Below, in pieces: positions 16,524 through 23,821 of a DNA stretch of 64,000 nt (position 1 is its first letter; every line of letters starts with the position of its first letter). The DNA is from Mucilaginibacter sp. (GTDB taxonomy: Bacteria > Bacteroidota > Bacteroidia > Sphingobacteriales > Sphingobacteriaceae), in assembly GCF_028288225.1 (NCBI RefSeq), contig NZ_JAQBOC010000072.1:24159-88158 (forward strand), given 5' to 3'. Both the position numbers and the translations under genes were made by a program. Under the pieces are notes generated by a model. The model had not been told where the DNA came from, searched no databases, and was given only the letters and a program-made list of their open reading frames with translations.

Positions 16524-18170
16524 ATGAAAAAGCAGGACACAACTTACCGGAAAAATTTTTCACTGATCATCGTTTTCCTGGTCCTTATATCAGTAACCTT
16601 TATAATTGCTCTTTTTGTATCCTATGACCTGAATGTTAAATACGTTGAAAATGAGTTTGCATCAAAAAAAATTGATGTTCAGGAGCAAACTATGAAGCCT
16701 TATTACAATCTTTTTCAAAACAAAATACCCGAGATAACTTCATACCAGGGATTTCTTGATTCAGCTTCTGCTGCCAGGTATGCCGATTCAGTATTTCACA
16801 ACTATAATTTTGTAAGGCGTATAGTTTTTTATGATGTACAGATAGGCAATCAAAAAAACAATAATGCTATTACTAAAAATAAATTGGGCATTTCAATAAA
16901 AACCATGTACCAGTACCTGCCTCGAAAAGGCAAGGTAACGGGAATAAGGATCTGGAACACTAATGATGAACCTGATTTTGACCAGATGGCTTCAAAATTG
17001 AGTAATTATATAGCATTATCAGATACCTCGCACGGATCAACGCAGGATGAAATATTCCATTCATTTTATGACGTTAAGCCCGGTAAAATAAGCTATTCAA
17101 ATATTTTGCGCCGCGAGGATGTGAAGATCTTGCGCGAATTGAAGAAACATCCAAACTCATCGTCTTTCTCTAAACAGAACATGATGACGTTTTTTCTTGA
17201 CCCCAACTTACTAAAAGTTAAAAACACACATAAGGAGCTATACCAGGAGGTAACCATACAACCGGTTGTATATGACCCGCCTGATAACCAGGCAGGCAAC
17301 CTTATAACTGAAGCACCTTTACCCGGCGCCTTTTCTGATTATAAATTATATTTCAAATCGGCACCAGATTATCTTACTGCTGAAATTAATCGCAGGTTTA
17401 TGCCAATAGGTGCTTTAGTGCTGTTAATTTATTGTTTTTTGGTACTCATAGGATGGCTCATTTATCGTAACTTAAGTATTAATATAAAGCTGTTTAAACT
17501 GCAATATGATTTTATAAATAACTTTACCCACGAGTTTAAAACACCGGTAAGCGTTATTAAAATTGCAGGGTCAAACTTAAGCGGCGATAGCGAGTTAAGC
17601 GAACGGCAGCGCAAGCAATATGGCCGTATTTTAAATGAAGAAGCTGATAAGCTTAACGAACTGATGAACAAACTTTTATCATTTACACAGCTTGAAAATA
17701 AATCCTTCAATATAAAAAAAGAGGAAATTGATGTTGAGCATTTTGTTAAAAGTTACATTGAAACGTTCAGGATAAAATATCCTGATTTTAAAATCAGCTA
17801 TAAGGTGCATGATGTCGATCCTTTATACACAGATCCGGTACTGTTGGGGAGTATTTTTCAGAACCTGATAGAAAACGCTTACAAATATTCGCACCCTCAA
17901 AAAAAGGAACTTTATATAAATGTGAGCCATACGAAGCGCAATATTGTATTTTCTTTCAGAGACCGGGGGATAGGGATCAGGAAGGATGAGTTGAACAATG
18001 TATTTAAGAAATTTTACAGAATAGAGAACCAGTATAATCAAAATGGAAGTGTGGGCCTGGGTTTGGCTTTTTGTAAAGAACTGGTTAATTTTATGGATGG
18101 AGAAATAATTGTTAACAGCAAGGTAAACGAAGGTTCGGAGTTTATAGTTACCTTACCCTATGAAAATTAA
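16524..18170 (+). CDS. Transmembrane sensor histidine kinase
   Basis: 548 aa. TM helix 1 at about 12-33, a periplasmic sensor region of about 255 residues with no domain I can name, and TM helix 2 at about 292-312. A HisKA domain follows, with phospho-acceptor His336 in NNFTHEFKTPVSVI, then an HATPase domain with NLIENAYKYS (N box), FRDRGIGIRKDE (G1), FKKFYRI (F box) and GLGLAFCKELV (G2). All kinase motifs look intact. The gene lies between the S9-like lipoprotein gene and the response regulator gene, which starts three bases after its stop, so the three form one operon. Confidence 0.93.
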   Translation: MKKQDTTYRKNFSLIIVFLVLISVTFIIALFVSYDLNVKYVENEFASKKIDVQEQTMKPYYNLFQNKIPEITSYQGFLDSASAARYADSVFHNYNFVRRIVFYDVQIGNQKNNNAITKNKLGISIKTMYQYLPRKGKVTGIRIWNTNDEPDFDQMASKLSNYIALSDTSHGSTQDEIFHSFYDVKPGKISYSNILRREDVKILRELKKHPNSSSFSKQNMMTFFLDPNLLKVKNTHKELYQEVTIQPVVYDPPDNQAGNLITEAPLPGAFSDYKLYFKSAPDYLTAEINRRFMPIGALVLLIYCFLVLIGWLIYRNLSINIKLFKLQYDFINNFTHEFKTPVSVIKIAGSNLSGDSELSERQRKQYGRILNEEADKLNELMNKLLSFTQLENKSFNIKKEEIDVEHFVKSYIETFRIKYPDFKISYKVHDVDPLYTDPVLLGSIFQNLIENAYKYSHPQKKELYINVSHTKRNIVFSFRDRGIGIRKDELNNVFKKFYRIENQYNQNGSVGLGLAFCKELVNFMDGEIIVNSKVNEGSEFIVTLPYEN

Positions 18171-18173
18171 AAT

Positions 18174-18866
18174 ATGAATAAAGAAATAAAAATTGCGCTG
18201 GTTGAAGATGATGAAAACCTGCGTTTCCTGGTGGCTGAACGCTTACAGAGTGAAGGGTATAAAGTGTTGGAAGCCGCTAACGGCGACGATGCCGAAAAGG
18301 TAATTTTGCAGGAACTGCCTGATATTGTTTTACTCGACTGGATGCTGCCCGGCAAGCAGGGATCGGATGTTTGTACAAACATCAGGGAAAGAGGCTTTGA
18401 TAACCTGGTAATTATGATGACCGCCAAAGGGCAGGATGTCGACAAAATCCAGGCTTATAATTTTGGGGTATCTGATTATATCATCAAACCATTTAATATG
18501 GATGTATTGGTGGCCATGATTGATAATAAGATCAAGTTTTCGCTAAACAGCGAGAAATCAGAATCGTACAAGTTTGCCAATATGGAGCATTTACCAAACA
18601 CGCATTTGCTGATAAGGGATGGCCGCAAAATAGAGCTTACCATTTTAGAAAACCGCATCCTGCTGTATTTCCTGAAAAACAAGAACAAGGTAATTAACCG
18701 CGAAGAGCTGATGATGGAAGTTTGGGGATATAATGCTGATGTAAACACACGCACCCTTGATATGCATATTGTCAGGCTCCGTAAAAAGATAGAATCAAAC
18801 CCGGATTCACCGCAATATTTGCAAACGGTTAGGGGTATTGGGTATAAGTTTGTGTATAACGGGTAG
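18174..18866 (+). CDS. OmpR/PhoB-type response regulator
   Basis: 230 aa. The receiver domain has the acidic pair in VEDDE, the phosphorylation site Asp55 in LLDWMLPG, Thr83 in MMTAKG and Lys105 in IIKPF. The C-terminal winged helix (about 135-228) shows LTILENRILLYFL, INREELMMEVWG, RTLDMHIVRLRKKIE and the YLQTVRGIGYKF wing. It should be a DNA-binding partner of the kinase encoded three bases upstream. Its target genes cannot be read; autoregulation of the trio is likely on general grounds. Confidence 0.95.
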   Translation: MNKEIKIALVEDDENLRFLVAERLQSEGYKVLEAANGDDAEKVILQELPDIVLLDWMLPGKQGSDVCTNIRERGFDNLVIMMTAKGQDVDKIQAYNFGVSDYIIKPFNMDVLVAMIDNKIKFSLNSEKSESYKFANMEHLPNTHLLIRDGRKIELTILENRILLYFLKNKNKVINREELMMEVWGYNADVNTRTLDMHIVRLRKKIESNPDSPQYLQTVRGIGYKFVYNG

Positions 18867-18904
18867 GTAAATAGAATTCATCTTCCTTGTCATTGCCTTT
18901 AGAT

Positions 18905-19150
18905 TGGCTTCAACAAAATAGAATAGGTTATTATTATTGTTGAAGCTTTCTTTTTGCTTCTTTTTCTGTGTTAATAACCTTGATTTTTGTTGATAAAGTT
19001 AACAACGGTAAGGGTGCATCATTGTCATTGCCAGGCTTAAGGCCTATAGCTCGATTGAATCCCTTACCGTTTGTTTTAAACTGTGACATCAAATAGAAAT
19101 TAGAGTTTGGAAGGCTCATTAGTAAGGTATTGATGTGGTTTAAAACCGTT
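18905..19150 (+). ncRNA. Putative bridge (guide) RNA of the IS110 element
   Basis: The noncoding left end folds into three stem-loops. Stem 1: 18907-18916 with 18937-18946, perfect 10 bp. Stem 2: 19004-19014 with 19061-19071, 11 bp; its loop contains TTGTCATTGCC (19022-19032), identical to the insertion flank at 18887-18897, and CTCG (19050-19053), the complement of CGAG at the right junction. Stem 3: 19073-19081 with 19138-19146 plus 19086-19092 with 19130-19136; its loop contains ATAGAAAT (19093-19100), identical to the element's right end (20194-20201). This is the layout known for IS621-type bridge RNAs, with a target loop first and a donor loop second. The ends of the RNA are approximate. 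Confidence 0.65.
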
Positions 19151-19181
19151 AACTGTTTACTTACATAAACAGGACAAAGAT

Positions 19182-20190
19182 ATGGAATTTGAATTTTTCA
19201 TCGGGATCGATGTATCAAAGAATGAACTGGATTTCTCAGTTCAGCAAGGCAAGTGTTTCCTTTTCCACAAGGAAATAATCAATGAACCGGAAGCCATCAA
19301 GGCGCTTTTAAAAGAGATCGGTAAGGTAGAGGGCTTTTCTTTAAACAATGCTGTCTTCTGTATGGAGCATACCGGTATTTACAGTAATCACCTGTTATCT
19401 TGTTTGTATCAGAAGAAGGCAAACAGTTGTTTGGAATCTGCTACCCAGATCAAAAAATCGCTTGGCAATCTCCGGGGAAAGAATGACAAGGTTGATTCCA
19501 TGCGGATCGCAGCCTATGCTTATAAAAACCGCGATGAACTTCGTTTATGGGCACCCAGGCGGGAAGAAATCCAGCGACTGGCCCATTTATCATCCACCCG
19601 TTCCAGGCTTATAAAAGCAAAGAAGATGCTCAAGACCCCACTTAAAGAATATGGCTCTTTTGTTAAAAAGAAAGCAGCCAGGCAAAATACAGATGTATGT
19701 AACAAAGCATTGAATGGCATCGAGGCCAGCCTGGAAAATGTGGAAAAAAGCGATAATGATTATCATTAATACAGACCCGGAACTGAAACGTTTGTTTACT
19801 TTAGTTACTTCTGTAGTTGGGATTGGTAAAGTTACAGCCATACAGCTAATAGTGACCACCAACGAGTTTAAAGATATCAATAATGCCAAGTCATATGCCT
19901 GCTATGCTGGCCTGGTACCTTACCTTGAAGAGTCCGGGATATTCAAAGGAAAAGGCAGGATCTCCCACATGGCCAATAAAAAAGTAAAGACACTTTTGCA
20001 TATGGCAGCATTGGTAGCCATTCAATATAATGATGAGCTAAGGCTTTACTACGAACGAAAGGTCAACGTCGAAAAGAAAAACAAAATGAGCGTAATTAAC
20101 GCGGTCAGGAATAAACTTGTACAGCGCATTTTCTCCTGCGTGAACCAAAATAGAATGTATGAAAAAAATTATCTTATTTTAGTTGCGTAA
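19182..20190 (+). pseudogene. IS110-family recombinase gene, frameshifted
   Basis: The first part (19182-19769) has the DEDD domain: FIGIDVSKNELDF with the first Asp, the CMEHTGIYS Glu, and RGKNDKVDSMRIAAYA with the last acidic pair. The second part (to 20190) continues one frame over with the Tnp_20 domain: VVGIGKVTAIQLIV, ACYAGLVPYLEESG and GRISHMANKKVKTLLHMAAL. The reading switches at a run of six A at 19744-19749. Dropping one A restores ENVEK then AIMIIINTDPEL and a protein of about 335 aa, normal for the family. The shift needed is +1, not the -1 of known programmed slippage, so a natural indel or a sequencing error is likelier. Confidence 0.85.
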
Positions 20191-20202
20191 ATCATAGAAA
20201 TC

Positions 20203-20290
20203 GAGGTACAAAGCAATCGCATGCTATACAGAGCGATCAGAAAAGTTGCAGAACTGCACAGTTCGCGATTGCTTCGTTCCTCGCAATAAC
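20203..20290. repeat. REP-like palindromic repeat, interrupted by the IS110 element
   Basis: The left arm, split by the insertion (18889-18896 plus 20203-20220), is the near-perfect reverse complement of 20265-20290, whose sequence is GCGATTGCTTCGTTCCTCGC then AATAAC. The two differ at about three positions. The family (ATTGCGAGG.ACGAAGCAATCGC) is widespread in bacterial intergenic DNA. About 44 bases between the arms are unremarkable. Confidence 0.75.
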
Positions 20291-20295
20291 ATATT

Positions 20296-20916
20296 TTATA
20301 ATTTTTGGTACACTCTGGATATTATAAAATCACTAAAAAAAGCCTTCTCTATAATAACTTTATAACCATTCAGCTCAAACTGCTTATCTATATCAGGCAG
20401 TTTTGATGCTTCGATATTACAAAGCATCCTAAAAAATAAAAACATCGATCTCAACAAAATATTCTGCCACCATTTACCGGTTAGCTGAAAATCTGCATTG
20501 AGCCATAACCCAACAGGCTTGAGTAAATTGTGAAGATGATTGAACACCTTTTGTGTTGTTTGTTCAGTAAAATTATCAAACAGGAATGGGGTTATTACTA
20601 AATCAAATTTTATATCCGGGTTTACATTTTCCACAGCATCGTTAATAAAGATTACCTTATTGCTGCCAATGTTTCTTTTTTTCGATAAAGCCATCATATC
20701 AGCAGCAATCTCAACATAAGTTATTTGCAAGCCGGATAGATGGATCTTTGTTAACTCCTCCAGAATCCAGCCCGTTCCCCCTCCTGCTATCAAAACATCA
20801 GCACCGGCCGGAACATATTGCAACAGGTATACCTGGGCATTGATCAAAGCGCGCCCATAAACCATGTGCGAAAGCCTGTCATAAAACCATGCTGAATTAT
20901 TATAGTTAGCGGACAT
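20296..20916 (-). CDS. Class I SAM-dependent methyltransferase
   Basis: 206 aa. The SAM-binding motif I is VLIAGGGTGWILEEL near residue 41, then TYVEIAADMMALSKKR (motif II acidic residue) and FDLVITPFLFDNFTE (motif IV). The N-terminal YNNSAWFYDRLSHMVYGRALINAQ resembles small-molecule methyltransferases of the UbiE-like shape. The substrate is unknown. The C-terminal third has a hydrophobic helix pair (LLRSMFLFFRMLCNI) suggesting a lipid or membrane substrate, which is an inference. It stands alone on the minus strand between the IS element and a CocE-type gene. Confidence 0.8.
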   Translation of the reverse strand: MSANYNNSAWFYDRLSHMVYGRALINAQVYLLQYVPAGADVLIAGGGTGWILEELTKIHLSGLQITYVEIAADMMALSKKRNIGSNKVIFINDAVENVNPDIKFDLVITPFLFDNFTEQTTQKVFNHLHNLLKPVGLWLNADFQLTGKWWQNILLRSMFLFFRMLCNIEASKLPDIDKQFELNGYKVIIEKAFFSDFIISRVYQKL

Positions 20917-21023
20917 CTGTCTTATTTATGAGCTAATCAGGTAATTATCTAACTTAATCAACCACTCAACTAATCAACTTAATCAACCAATTCTTATCTT
21001 TAAACAACCTTTACTCAGCAAAT

Positions 21024-22865
21024 ATGAAAGTAATATTTATAAGGATCAGCTTTTATAGCATTTTACTATTAAGCGTTTTTAATTTATCGGCTCAGCAAAC
21101 AAAGCCTGATGATAAATACAACCGGCAAGAAGTAATGATAACCATGCGCGATGGTGTTAAACTGCATACTGTTATTTTTTCGCCAAAGGGACAAACGGAG
21201 AAGTTGCCGTTTTTAATTTTGCGCACACCCTATGGTGTCAACAATTATCAAAGTCCTGAAAAAAGTAGTTACACTAAAGATATGGCTGATGACGGTTACC
21301 TCTTTGTTTTCCAGGATATAAGGGGGAGATACCTTTCGGAAGGGAAATATGCGATGATGCGTTTTAGTCGTGATAAAACCGATCCTAAAGCAATAGATGA
21401 AAGCAGTGATACTTATGATACCATCGACTGGCTTTTGAAAAATGTACCTGATAACAATGGCAAGGCCGGTATGTACGGGATCTCATACGATGGATGGACA
21501 ACCATTATAGCAGCAAGCGACCCCCACCCTGCTTTAAAGGCAGTTTCAGAACAGGCCACACCGTCGGATATGTTTATGAATGACGACCTGCATCATAACG
21601 GTGCATTCCGTTTAAGCTACGCTTTTGAATATGCCTTTATGGAAGAGATCTCGAAAACAGACTCGCTTTACCAGTTTGGCAATTATGATACATACGACTG
21701 GTATTTAAAACTGGGGCCTCTATCAAACATGAACAAAAAATATATCCATGGCAAACTGCCCAGTTGGAACGACTTTACGACTCACCCTAATTATGATGCT
21801 TACTGGAAAAAGCAGGCACTTACTTCAAGGCTTGATTATCCGCGCCTGGCTATACAGCATGTAAGTGGCTGGTGGGACCAGGAAGATATGGTGGGGCCGC
21901 AGGACGCCTATAAGGCTTTAGAGAAAAGGGATACCAACAATAAGAATTTTATTGTACTTGGCCCGTGGCGGCATGGCGGCTGGGCCGGAGGCGAGGGCAA
22001 GAGCCTTGGAAATATTAAGTTTGATGAACCAACTGCTACCTATTTCAGAAAAGAGATCCAGGCTAAATGGTTTGCCTGGTATTTAAAAGATAAAGGCGAC
22101 GGCAAATTTGCCGAGGCTATCTCCTTCCAAACCGGCTCAAATAAATGGAAAAATTATTCATCATGGCCGCCAAAGGAAGCGGCGACAAAAAATATTTATT
22201 TTCACAGTAATGGTAAGCTCTCTTTCAATAAGCCATCGGCTGCAGAAACAAAACCATTTGACAGTTATGTATCCGATCCTTCAAAACCAGTTCCTTACCG
22301 CGCCCGGCCGATTGAAGAAACCTATGGCCCCGGCTCACGTTGGTATACCTGGCTTACTGATGATCAGCGCTTTGTTGATGGTCGTCCTGATGTTTTAAGC
22401 TGGCAAACCGATACCCTTACGCAGGATGTTACCATAACCGGCAACGTAATTGCAAAACTTTATGCAGCTACATCAGGCAGCGATGCCGACTGGATAGTAA
22501 AATTGATAGATGTTTACCCTGAAAATTATAAAAAGGAACCCAAAATGTCGGGGTATCAACTAATGATAGCTGATGATGTATTTCGCGGCAGGTTCAGGAA
22601 CAGTTTTTCAAAGCCGGAAGCCATTACACCTAATAAAGTAGAAATGTACACAATTGATTTGCACGGAGCTGACCACGTGTTTAAGAAGGGGCATAAAATA
22701 ATGGTACAGGTACAAAGCACATGGTTCCCGATAATTGACCGGAACCCACAAAAGTATGTACCCAATATTTTTGAGGCGAAAGAAAGCGATTATCAAACAG
22801 CAACGCAAAAAGTGTTTCACTCTTTGCAGTTTGCCAGCAGTATTGAATTGCCTGTTGTGGAGTAA
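21024..22865 (+). CDS. CocE/NonD-family secreted hydrolase (S15-like)
   Basis: 613 aa with a signal peptide (about 1-23, ending LSAQ). The catalytic domain has MRDGVKLHTVIFSPKG, ILRTPYGVNNY, FVFQDIRGRYLSEGKY and the nucleophile Ser154 in GMYGISYDGWT. The charge-relay residues lie further on, with HVSGWWDQEDMVGPQ and GPWRHGGWAGGEG carrying the likely Asp and His. The C-terminal part (about 400-600) is the jelly-roll X-Pro dipeptidyl-peptidase domain. Such enzymes act as acyl hydrolases, glutaryl-7-ACA acylases or amino-ester hydrolases; the substrate cannot be fixed. Predicted periplasmic. Confidence 0.88.
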   Translation: MKVIFIRISFYSILLLSVFNLSAQQTKPDDKYNRQEVMITMRDGVKLHTVIFSPKGQTEKLPFLILRTPYGVNNYQSPEKSSYTKDMADDGYLFVFQDIRGRYLSEGKYAMMRFSRDKTDPKAIDESSDTYDTIDWLLKNVPDNNGKAGMYGISYDGWTTIIAASDPHPALKAVSEQATPSDMFMNDDLHHNGAFRLSYAFEYAFMEEISKTDSLYQFGNYDTYDWYLKLGPLSNMNKKYIHGKLPSWNDFTTHPNYDAYWKKQALTSRLDYPRLAIQHVSGWWDQEDMVGPQDAYKALEKRDTNNKNFIVLGPWRHGGWAGGEGKSLGNIKFDEPTATYFRKEIQAKWFAWYLKDKGDGKFAEAISFQTGSNKWKNYSSWPPKEAATKNIYFHSNGKLSFNKPSAAETKPFDSYVSDPSKPVPYRARPIEETYGPGSRWYTWLTDDQRFVDGRPDVLSWQTDTLTQDVTITGNVIAKLYAATSGSDADWIVKLIDVYPENYKKEPKMSGYQLMIADDVFRGRFRNSFSKPEAITPNKVEMYTIDLHGADHVFKKGHKIMVQVQSTWFPIIDRNPQKYVPNIFEAKESDYQTATQKVFHSLQFASSIELPVVE

Positions 22866-22880
22866 TTTGAAGTTTCAGTT

Positions 22881-22905
22881 TTGACAACTTTTAAAAAGTT
22901 GTCAA
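22881..22905. terminator. Hairpin between convergent genes
   Basis: A 12-bp perfect stem, TTGACAACTTTT against AAAAGTTGTCAA, closes on an AT loop 15 bases after the CocE-type stop and 8 bases before the end of the opposite gene. It can serve both directions. Confidence 0.65.
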
Positions 22906-22912
22906 AGCTTTT

Positions 22913-23800
22913 CTATAAGAAACTCCAACCCCAGCTAAACAACAGCACAAATACATATTGCAGTATCAGCACGCCATCCATATAAAAAAAGTAGTAATAC
23001 TCATTCTTTTCCCATTTGGATTTAAATATGAGCCATCCGGTTAACACCACAGTAAGGGTTAACGCCAAAAAATCATGAGTAATACCTCTGTTTTTGAAAA
23101 GAAGCAACAGAACAACATAGCCGGCCAATAAAACCTGGCAAAAAAGATAGGCGTTTTTCTCGCCCAAAACTGTTGGTACTGTTTTTAGTCCTGATTTGCG
23201 GTCATCAAACAGATCGCGGATATCAAAAGGAATGGTAAGCGCGGCAATAAACAAAAAGCGCTTGGCAATAAGTATAGTAGTATCCCTTAGTGATATGGTG
23301 GTTAAATGAAAATGCTGCGCCTCCAAAACCGGCAGCAAAACAATGCTCATAGTCCATACCAGGGCTATCATAAATTGTTTTAACCAGGGGATGTGCCTTA
23401 GCCCAAACTTGTGGTCGCCGATGGTAAATAACGGGATGCTGTAAAAAAAAGAGATGATCCCCAAAAAGATGAGCAGGATCCTTGACTCCATCGACAGTAA
23501 TACAAACAGCGGAACCAATGAGAGGAGCGATACAATGGTAAAAGTAACCATCAACCTGTAGTGCGAAAAGAACCAGCGTACACGTAAATACGGCGATTTA
23601 AGCGGGTCGCCGGTCTTTGTGGCTAATATGCTAAAATTGTAAATGCCCAATGTTGAGGTAAAAAGCAAGCCAAGTACCGGGAACACTGGTTTTGCGCCAA
23701 TTAAATAAAAAGTTAGCAGGCCTTGCGCAACTGCACATAGCGACATGAAAATATTACTGAAGAGCAGAAAATCAAAAACAGAATATAATGTTTTCTTCAT
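22913..23800 (-). CDS. UbiA-like prenyltransferase-fold membrane protein
   Basis: 295 aa from ATG 23800 (a TTG two codons earlier is less likely). About eight or nine hydrophobic helices. The second Asp-rich motif of the UbiA superfamily is present as FDIRDLFDDRKSGLKTVPTV (about 195-214). The first motif (NDxxDxxxD) is not recognisable near TLGIYNFSILATKTGD, so enzyme activity is uncertain. Members attach prenyl chains to aromatic acceptors in quinone, heme O or lipid synthesis. It starts 21 bases after the metallophosphoesterase stop and probably shares its message. Confidence 0.7.
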   Translation of the reverse strand: MKKTLYSVFDFLLFSNIFMSLCAVAQGLLTFYLIGAKPVFPVLGLLFTSTLGIYNFSILATKTGDPLKSPYLRVRWFFSHYRLMVTFTIVSLLSLVPLFVLLSMESRILLIFLGIISFFYSIPLFTIGDHKFGLRHIPWLKQFMIALVWTMSIVLLPVLEAQHFHLTTISLRDTTILIAKRFLFIAALTIPFDIRDLFDDRKSGLKTVPTVLGEKNAYLFCQVLLAGYVVLLLLFKNRGITHDFLALTLTVVLTGWLIFKSKWEKNEYYYFFYMDGVLILQYVFVLLFSWGWSFL

Positions 23801-23821
23801 TTTCAATGGTTAGTAGCAGAA

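Larger units (their letters stand above)
18897..20202 (+). mobile_element. IS110-family insertion sequence inserted in a REP-like palindrome
   Basis: About 1.3 kb. It has a noncoding left end of about 285 bases, a DEDD/Tnp_20 recombinase gene and a right end of only about 12 bases after the stop. The boundaries come from the interrupted repeat: GTCATTGC at 18889-18896 continues as GAGGTACAAAGC from 20203, and the intact opposite arm of the same palindrome (20265-20290) shows these two pieces belong together. One base is ambiguous (C at 18897 or 20202). There are no terminal inverted repeats and no target duplication of note, as usual for IS110. The recombinase gene carries a frameshift, so the copy may be inactive. 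Confidence 0.8.

Noticed and set aside
18934..19119. 61-codon minus-strand frame in the left end of the IS110 element
   Set aside because: It covers the stem-loops of the putative bridge RNA and shows no protein signal; a structural RNA explains the region better.
19744..19750. Programmed -1 frameshift site in the recombinase gene
   Set aside because: The required shift is +1; the -1 frame stops within a few codons.
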